NCBI GenBank assembly: GCA_025667525.1
Contig: CM046874.1
Coordinates: 283,512,880-283,576,879, forward strand
From: Glebionis coronaria
Lineage: Eukaryota; Streptophyta; Magnoliopsida; Asterales; Asteraceae
DNA: 64,000 bases
Direction of reading: 5' to 3'
The notes below the pieces were generated by a model. The model had not been told where the DNA came from, searched no databases, and saw only the letters and a program-made list of their open reading frames with translations. This document shows, in pieces, positions 57,233 through 64,000 of the stretch; the first letter of the stretch is position 1, and the number at the start of each line of letters is the position of its first letter. The position numbers were made by a program, and so were the translations under genes.

Positions 57233-59077
57233 ATGGAGTACACATCTCTTACGGATAAGTCCATCCTCTCGGGTACGGATAATCGTCCACCAATGTTGGT
57301 GAAGACTATGTATGAGGAATGGGCTTCCCGAATGGAACTTTATATGTTGAACAAGGAGAATGGACATCTCATTTGGGCATCGGTGCTCAATGGACCATTA
57401 GATTATGGTACAGTGACGGAAGGTACGACTACTCGTCCTAGCACAACGGGTGAGTTGACTGGAGATATGAAGATTCAAGATAAATGTGATAAGTATGCTA
57501 CAAACATCATTCTCCAAGCCCTTCCTCCAGATGTCTACAAACTCGTCAGTAAACATAAAGTTGCCAAAGAGTTATGGGATATAATTCGTGTTCTAATGCA
57601 AGGCACCTCGTTAACTAAACAAGAACGAGAGTGTAAGCTTTATGATACTTTTGATAAGTTTGCCTATGTGCCAGGGGAGACTCTCAATGATTACTATCTG
57701 AGATTTACCCTATTGTTGAATGAGCTCAATATCTATGGCATGACAATTCCTACCTTTCAATTGAACACTAAGTATTTGAACACTCTTCCTTCAGAATGGA
57801 AAAAATACGTGACGGATGTTAAATTGGCTAAGGACTTGCATAACACCAATGTGGATCAACTTCAAGCCTTTCTTCAACAACACGAATGACATGTGATCGA
57901 GGCTCGGTTGTCTACACCTCAAGTTCATGATCCACTTGCAATGTATGCTTCTCAACAAAACATGGCTTATACTTATCAGCAACCATCATACTTGCAACAG
58001 ACACCACCACACAACTATCAGCAACCACAACAACCATCTTATCCACCACTAGTGATGCCACAGCAAGCATTTCAACAAGGTGTTCATCAACAATCTTTTC
58101 CACAGCAACCACCATATCAGACATCACCATCACAAACCAACACTTCTCCATTGGGCTATACTCCTCAGCAAGGATATTTTCCAATTGAAGCACAACCAGC
58201 ACAAGCTTTCTACTCTAATGAACTTCCACCAATCGAAGCACCGGTCTTTACACCAAATGATACGCCAGCTGATGTTCTAAACCATCTCACAGCCTACTTG
58301 TCAAAACTTGTTGCAACTAGAGGATTTCCACCAACAAACAATCAGCTCCGCACCTCATCAAATCCTCGACAACAAGCCACTGTTCAAGATGGTCAAGTGA
58401 TGGTGCAACCTATTCAGGGAAGGCAAAATTCATATGGACCTCCTACAAGGACTGGGAACAATCAAGCTGTGAATTCTCAAGCTAATGGAAATGGAAGTCC
58501 TAGTGGTCCTAAAAAGGTTGTGACTTGCTACAATTGCCGAGGACAAGGTCATATGGCTAGGGAATGCACTCAGCCGAAAAGGAGGAGGGATGATGCATGG
58601 TTTCGTGAGAAGATGTATTTGGTTGATGCTCAGTCTAAGGGGAAGATCTTGGATTCAGAGGAGTTAGCATTTCTTGCAGACCCAGGGGAAGCAGATACTG
58701 AAGGCATTGCAGTCGTTTCTACTTCTAATGCAGCTTATCAAGCAGATGACCTTGACGCATATGATTCTGATTGTGATGACATTCACTCTGCCCAAGCTGC
58801 TCTCGTTGCTAATCTCTCTCACTACGGTTCTGATGTCATCAGTGAGGTACCAACCACATCTAATAATATTGATGATAACCAACATCAAGTTGGACATGAA
58901 AATGACAACCTCGAACAGCATTCGGGAGTAAGTAATTCAAATGATGTGGTACCCAATCCAACACATTTGAGTGAAACTCAACCAAATGCTACGACGGGTA
59001 TGGAATCTTATGCTCAACATGATTTGGTCATGGTGCCTAAACATATTATTGATCAAATGCATATGGCCCTCAGATAA
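57233..59077 (+). pseudogene. Copia I gag with zinc knuckle
   Basis: Block 57233-57889 (218 codons) has the UBN2-type capsid: NGHLIWASVLNGP, CDKYATNIILQALPP, ELWDIIRVLMQGT and FDKFAYVPGETLNDYYLRFT. A TGA at 57887-57889 interrupts the frame, which goes on at 57890-59077 with a Gln/Pro-rich segment (about 90 residues) and the knuckle CYNCRGQGHMAREC (58528-58569). The acidic tail ends at TAA 59075-59077. The start at 57233 is the first Met after the repeat leader. Same gag type as one that I recall from Tanacetum elements. Confidence 0.88.
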
Positions 59078-60601
59078 TCTGTTGATACCAATTCCACCCT
59101 AACTGCTGAGCTTGCGTTGCATAAAGAAAAGGTCAAAGCTTTTGAAATGGTCCCTCAAGCAGAGAAAATAACATGTTCTGAATTTGACCAATTTCGTTTT
59201 GAAAAGATTGAACACTTGAAAGAAATAGAATCATTAAAAGCTAATCTTTCCAATGAATTAAAAGCAAAAGAGTCGGTTGTCAATGATTTTCAGAAACTTA
59301 AAATGGATTTCGAAACTCTCGAGTCTAAAAAGGTTGAATCAGAAATTAATGCTACCAAACTTCTTAAATTCAAGGAACAACAGCTTTTAAAACAATACGC
59401 TTCCACAGAAAAGGTTCATCTTTTAACTAAATCATTTAAAGAATTCGAACTTAAGCGTCTTCAAGATTTACCACCTAATCCTGGTTATGCAAAACAAGCT
59501 CAGGAATATATTCCCGGTCTTTATGATATGACCATAATTGGCAAATCGAAAGAAGCACCTTTTGTTCGTAGTACTGCGGAGACACAATCACTTGGGGATG
59601 AAACTCATTCTAAAATGCTTTCAAAATTCCATACAATTGATTATGATCAACATAACAAAGATCAATTTTCGAAAAAGACACGCATTCGCTTACAAAAGGA
59701 ATTAGCAGAATTAACAGTTCTTGTGCCTCAAAGTTTGTCAAATGAAAACCTTCCTAGTACGTCTCCTACACTCGTCAAAAAGGATTTAACGAAGTTAATT
59801 CCACCGTTAAGTAAGGCGTCCGTTAACTTAAATACGGTTCACCAACACTTAGCCGATTTTGACAAGGTCATTTTGGAACGTACGACGGCTTCGGCCATAA
59901 CGGAAGGTGAATGGAACTTTGAGCACACTAGAGCTGCGTTCCGAGACGAAATTATTCCGTTTGTAAAGAATGTTAAAGCTTGTCTTAGTAATCTTGATCA
60001 AGATTTGTATTTGGAAATAGAAGAAGTGAAACGTGTTTTCAATGAAATGGATGATGCTTATGAAAACAGTTTACTTGAAATAGAACGAGTTTCACGCCAA
60101 AATGATCAGCTTCTGAAGCAAGTGATGTCTCATGATATAGTTTCCGTCTGTGTGAATAAATGTGTTGATAATGATTCTACTGTGCATAATGTTGAATCTG
60201 TGGATAATGTGGTAGATAGTACTTGTCACGAATCTGACGCTGAATTTTTAAAGCTTCAAGATTCCTATTCTTCGCTTTCAAAACGTTTTGATGAGATTCA
60301 AACACATTGTATTTCGCTTGAATGCAAGCAACAATTTATTCAAGAAATCTTTGAAACGTCATTCGAAGGTGTTAATATCGATGATGCAAATTTTGAAAAG
60401 AATTTTCGATTGAATTTACAATCAAAACAGCGTCAGCCAAGTGACAAAGTTGCTAACTCTTTGCCGATAGACATAGAGAAATCTAAGGAGCTTAACTGTG
60501 TGAACGTACTTGAGGCTGCTGAGAATCTTAAACTTGATCTAGATAATCGAGTTTCCAAGATTTTGTCCAAAGTTGATAACTTAAAACAGAAAAATACATG
60601 A
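59078..60601 (+). pseudogene. Copia I coiled-coil gag-pol linker
   Basis: The frame continues from gag after TAA 59075-59077. The first 120 residues are heptad-rich and highly charged (HLKEIESLKANLSNELKAKE, FQKLKMDFETLESKK), a predicted coiled coil. Further helical segments follow to TGA 60599-60601. No enzymatic motif. Large copia elements of this family have such a segment between gag knuckle and protease; its role is unknown, perhaps particle assembly. Confidence 0.75.
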
Positions 60602-61747
60602 CTCTTCGATTCAGTACAGCCCGCATGTGTTGATACCACTGCATAGAATCAATCATTGATTGAACAATTGAATCGAAAGTCGGTGGAAATATCTGATTTG
60701 AGGGAACAAATTTGTGATAAAAATCTGGTCTTGGCTGAGTTAAAGGAAACACTTCGTACTCTAAAAGGTAAGAATGTTGTGGATAACGCAGCCACTATCT
60801 CAGCACCGTCCTCTAGTGCCATCAAAAGGAACCTTATAGCCGTCACACCACTTAACAAGGGCCCTAGGACTAAACAATCTCAAACTTTGGTCACTAAAGA
60901 TAAGGCGGAATCAAAACCAGCTTCTAATATTCCCGTGTTGCCTTCTACAGGAGTAAGCACCACTACTAAGGCTCAAAGATCTAAGCTTAAAAGAAACAAG
61001 AAGAATGATAGGATCTTGCCCTCATCTAGTAGTCAAGTGAAGAAGAAAGTAGAAGCCCATCCTAGGAATGTTATTTCTGTTTTGAATAAAAAGAATCATG
61101 TAGCTAAACCTAAAGGCTCTGCGGTTGTGCAGCGTTCTAAGCCTAGTGTGAATTCTAATTTGAAATGTTGGAATTGCAATGAATGTATGTTTTCTAGTCG
61201 TCATGATTCTTGCCTTATTGACCATGTGAATGAGATGTATGCCCGGAAAAATGGATTAGAATGGAAACCGACTGGGAAGGTGTTAACCCAAGTTGGTTGG
61301 ATGTGGCGCCCCACTGGTAGAACTTTCAATATAGTAGGAAATACGTGCCCTTTGACTAGGATCACTCCCACTGAAGTGAAGAAAGCGTGCCCTTTAACTA
61401 GGAGTACCAAGGCTACCAAAACACAAGCGTGTCCTTTAACTAGGAACACCAACACTACTGTAGGAACAAAGTGCCCTTTAAATAGGTCTACACCCACTGT
61501 AGTGCCCGCTAATACTCCAAAACCTCAGAAAATTGGAACAGTAAAACCTGTAAATGCTAAAACTCACATTAGAAAATGCAGGAAATCTAAGGATAACAAA
61601 AATGTTAGCAATTCTGATAATAACATATCTGTATCTGCTAACACTCCGGAACCAATAGTTTCCAATGCATTGTCTACTGTTGTGATTGAAAACAGGTGGT
61701 CCAAATTGTTCTCTGGTATTTGGACTCTGGTTGCTCCAAGCATATGA
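60602..61747 (+). pseudogene. Copia I linker with CPLTR repeats
   Basis: In frame with the preceding block past TGA 60599-60601 and TAG 60644-60646. An N-terminal helical part is followed by a Lys/Ser-rich part, then CWNCNECMFSSRHDSCLIDH, a Cys/His cluster, WKPTGKV and WRPTGRT, and four copies of a 14-residue unit that starts CPLTR (61346-61513). The frame ends at 61747, overlapping the protease block by about 50 bp in another phase, so a frameshift lies near 61700. Confidence 0.75.
61346..61513 (+). repeat. Four 42-bp tandem units encoding CPLTR peptides
   Basis: Units start at 61346, 61388, 61430 and 61472, each with a TGYCCTTTRACTAGG-like start. The 42-bp period keeps frame and places Cys every 14 residues. 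The fourth unit has Asn for Thr (CPLNR). Confidence 0.9.
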
Positions 61748-62451
61748 CCGGAGATCGCTCTCAGCTCAGAAATTTCGTCAGCAAGTTTCTTGGTACGGTT
61801 CGATTTGGAAATGATCATATTGCAAAGATAATGGGTTATGGTGAATATCATATTAAGAATGTTATAATTTCAAGAGTGTATTATGTGGAAGGTCTCGGTC
61901 ACAACTTATTTTCTGTGGGACAATTTTGTGATGCAAACCTAGAAGTCGCTTTTCGAGAGCATACCTGCTTCATTCGTAATTTGGAAGGGGTTGATTTATT
62001 GAAAGGTACTCGAGGGAATAATTTGTATACTTTGTCTCTACAAGACATGATGGCCGCTTCTCCCGTATGTCTTCTATCCAAAGCATCGAAGACTAAGTCA
62101 TGGCTATGGCATCGACGGTTATCTCATCTTAACTTTGACGCTATTAATCATTTGGCGAAAAACGAACTTGTTCGTGGTCTTCCTAAACTATCATTTCACA
62201 AGGATCATTTGTGTTCCGCGTGTACAATGGGGAAAAGCACTAAGAAATCATACAAACCCAAGACGGAAGACACCAACCAAGAGAAACTTTATCTTTTGCA
62301 TATGGATCTTTGTGGGCCTATGCGAGTTGAAAGTCTTAGTGGCAAAAAGTACATCCTCGTTATTGTCGATGATTACTCTCAGTTTACATGGGTGAAATTT
62401 CTTAAAGCAAAAATGAGGCACCTAAATTCATCATCGGATTTCTCAAGATGA
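61696..62451 (+). pseudogene. Copia I protease and integrase N-terminal part
   Basis: 252 codons. The protease site is WYLDSGCSKHMTG (catalytic D10). The integrase zinc cluster is H139, H144, C173, C176 (LWHRRLSHLNF, LCSACTMGK). First catalytic Asp D204 in MDLCGPMRVESL. The tail from KMRHLNS is out of frame: a one-base loss near 62412 shifts the phase. Confidence 0.88.
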
Positions 62452-63668
62452 TTCAAGTGCGTCTCAACACTACTGTCCGACGCATTCGTACAGATAATTG
62501 AACCGAATTTGTGAATCAAATCTTGCGTGATTATTATGAAGAAGTTGGCATATCTCATGAAACATCCGTTGCACGCACTCCACAACAAAACGGTGTCGTT
62601 GAAAGGCGAAATCGCACACTTATGGAAGCTGCTAGAACGATGTTAATTTACGCAAAGGCTCCATTGTTTTTATGGGCAGAAGCAGTATCTACAGCAGTGT
62701 ACACCCAAAACCGGTCACTAATTCGTAAACGCCATGGTAAAACACCTTATGAGCTTCTCCATGGAAAAGTACCAGATTTATCATATCTTCATGTATTTGG
62801 TTCTCTTTGCTATCCAAATAATGATGGTGACAATTTGGGAAAACTTCAACCTAAGGCTGATATTGGTATTTTCATTGGTTACGCACCCGCAAAGAAGGCA
62901 TACCGAATCTACAACCGTAACTCTCGCAAGATCCTCGAAACTATGAATGTTGATTTTGATGAGCTGACAGCAATGGCTTCTGAGCAAAGCAGCTCTGAAC
63001 CCGCACTTCATGAAATGGGACCCAGTAATATTAGTTCTGGTCTTGTCCCAAACAACCCTACTTCATCATCATTTACACCACCTACTAGGAAGGAATGGGA
63101 TACGTTGTTTCAACCGTTCTTTGATGAATTCTTTACTCCTCCAAGTATTGTTGCTCCAAAACCTGAAGTAATAGCTCCGGTAACCGAAGTTGTCGCTCCA
63201 GCAACCGTTGCACAATCAGATACATCTGCACCAACAATTGGTCAAGATATACCTTCAACAAGTAATTCTCAACCAACACATGTTTCAACTACCCATGTCA
63301 TGCCTATTGATGATGAAGAGGATGATGATGATCACGATTTGGAATTCGCTCAAATGCGTGAACTTCCATTCTTTGGTGTATCTATTCCCGACCCTAATCA
63401 AGCCGGGTCGTCCACCTCAGAGGAAGCTCCTTCTACAGTTTACTCCAATCCACGGATTCGTGAACATGACAGCAAGTGGAAAAAGGATCATCCTATCGAT
63501 TCTATTATTGGTGACCCTAATCGTCCAGTATCCACACGAAGTCAGTTACAAGAAAGTGCACTGTTTTGTCACTTTGATGCTTTTCTCACTGAAGTTGAAC
63601 CTAAGACATGGCAACAAGCTTTTACTCAATCTTGTTGGATAGAAGCTATGCAAGAAGAACTTAACTAA
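62452..63668 (+). pseudogene. Copia I integrase C-terminal part and linker to RT
   Basis: The shifted frame holds the second catalytic Asp (RTDN) directly before a TGA at 62499-62501, then the open block 62511-63668. Catalytic Glu is E31 of that block (NGVVERRNRTLMEAA). HVFGSLCYPNND and IGIFIGYAPAKKAYRIYN follow, then a Ser/Pro/Glu-rich linker with an acidic run (EEDDDDHD), and the RT entry WIEAMQEELN. TAA at 63666-63668 ends it in place of a conserved acidic residue. Confidence 0.88.
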
Positions 63669-64000
63669 TTCAAACGTCTTGATGTTTGGGAACTTGTCCC
63701 ATGCCCGGATCAAGTGCAGTTACTCACTTTGAAATGGGTTTACAAGGTGAAACTCGATGAGTTAGGCGGAATATTGAAGAACAAAGCTCGTCTAGAAGCT
63801 CGTGGATACAAGCAATTATTGGGCATCGAGTTTATGGAATCCTTTGCACCTGTTGCCCGTTTGGAAGCTATTAGACTATTCCTCGCTTATGCAGCCCATA
63901 TGAATATGGTCGTCTATCAGATGGATGTGAAGACGGCATTTCTTAATGGTGAACTCAAGGAAGAGGTCTATGTTCAACAACCGGATGGTTTTGTGAATCC
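63669..64000 (+). pseudogene. Copia I reverse transcriptase, cut by window end
   Basis: In frame after TAA 63666-63668: [45 protein letters not shown] and the first catalytic Asp in [12 protein letters not shown], followed by [11 protein letters not shown]. The rest of RT and RNase H lie beyond the window. The open stretch here shows no further stop. Confidence 0.88.

Larger units (their letters stand above)
56080..64000 (+). mobile_element. Element I: Ty1/copia retrotransposon, cut by the window end
   Basis: Plus-strand element with LTR, tRNA-iMet-type primer site (56348-56360), repeat-rich leader, gag with knuckle, a long coiled-coil region, protease, integrase and the start of RT. At least five stops and two frameshifts are visible before RT. 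Inserted in H'. 3' LTR is outside the window. Confidence 0.88.

Overview
The window is plant nuclear DNA made almost entirely of LTR retrotransposons. I see no host gene, rRNA gene, tRNA gene or CRISPR array. The Gag and Pol sequences, the double-knuckle Ty1/copia gags, the tRNA-Asp-type and tRNA-iMet-type primer binding sites and the AT-rich base composition point to a eudicot. The copia gag/coiled-coil organisation and the acidic gypsy ORFs resemble families I associate with Asteraceae (Tanacetum/Chrysanthemum-like); that placement rests on memory, not on a search.

Layout, with my own labels. G (2024-6429, minus): leader and 4.2-kb 5' LTR of a giant-LTR Athila-like element. It sits in the 3' part of F (6430-15357, minus), a decayed Ty1/copia element with a 511-bp LTR. 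F sits in the RNase H region of C (15358-44848 in two pieces, minus), a Tat-like gypsy element. C is also split in its reverse transcriptase by D (16112-41521, minus), a complete 25.4-kb Athila-like element with 4.04-kb LTRs and a perfect AGAAC target duplication. D is split inside its integrase by E (22569-31644, minus), a 9-kb gypsy element that has gag and protease but no RT or integrase. The 5' LTR of C lies inside B (44849-45050), the outer tip of another giant LTR. B lies in A (45051-51153, minus), a further gypsy element without RT or integrase. A abuts a gag fragment and an LTR of H (51154-53941), and this LTR continues on its other side into the 3' region of a related element, H' (53942 to about 56079). 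I (about 56080 to the window end, plus) is a second Ty1/copia element, cut off in its RT.

Almost every coding region is broken. The first RT of F has YVND and that of C has YVDE in place of YVDD, and there are many stops and frameshifts. D keeps FMDD but has stops, frameshifts and the E insertion. E and A keep LTRs, tRNA-type primer sites, polypurine tracts and 3' UTR structures shared with D, so they look like non-autonomous relatives that a D-like helper could have moved.

The main signals that ordinary annotation does not explain are DNA-level. They are: (1) family-specific short-motif arrays in transcribed leaders, including a shared ATTCCG core in gypsy E and copia I, with a related TCCGAAA motif in H; (2) a conserved gypsy 3' UTR module with iterated polypurine-tract-like copies and three small hairpins; (3) a covarying terminal hairpin in the giant LTRs; (4) about 28 copies of a TGTCAACGC/TGTCAGCGT motif spread over coding and non-coding parts of copia F in both orientations.
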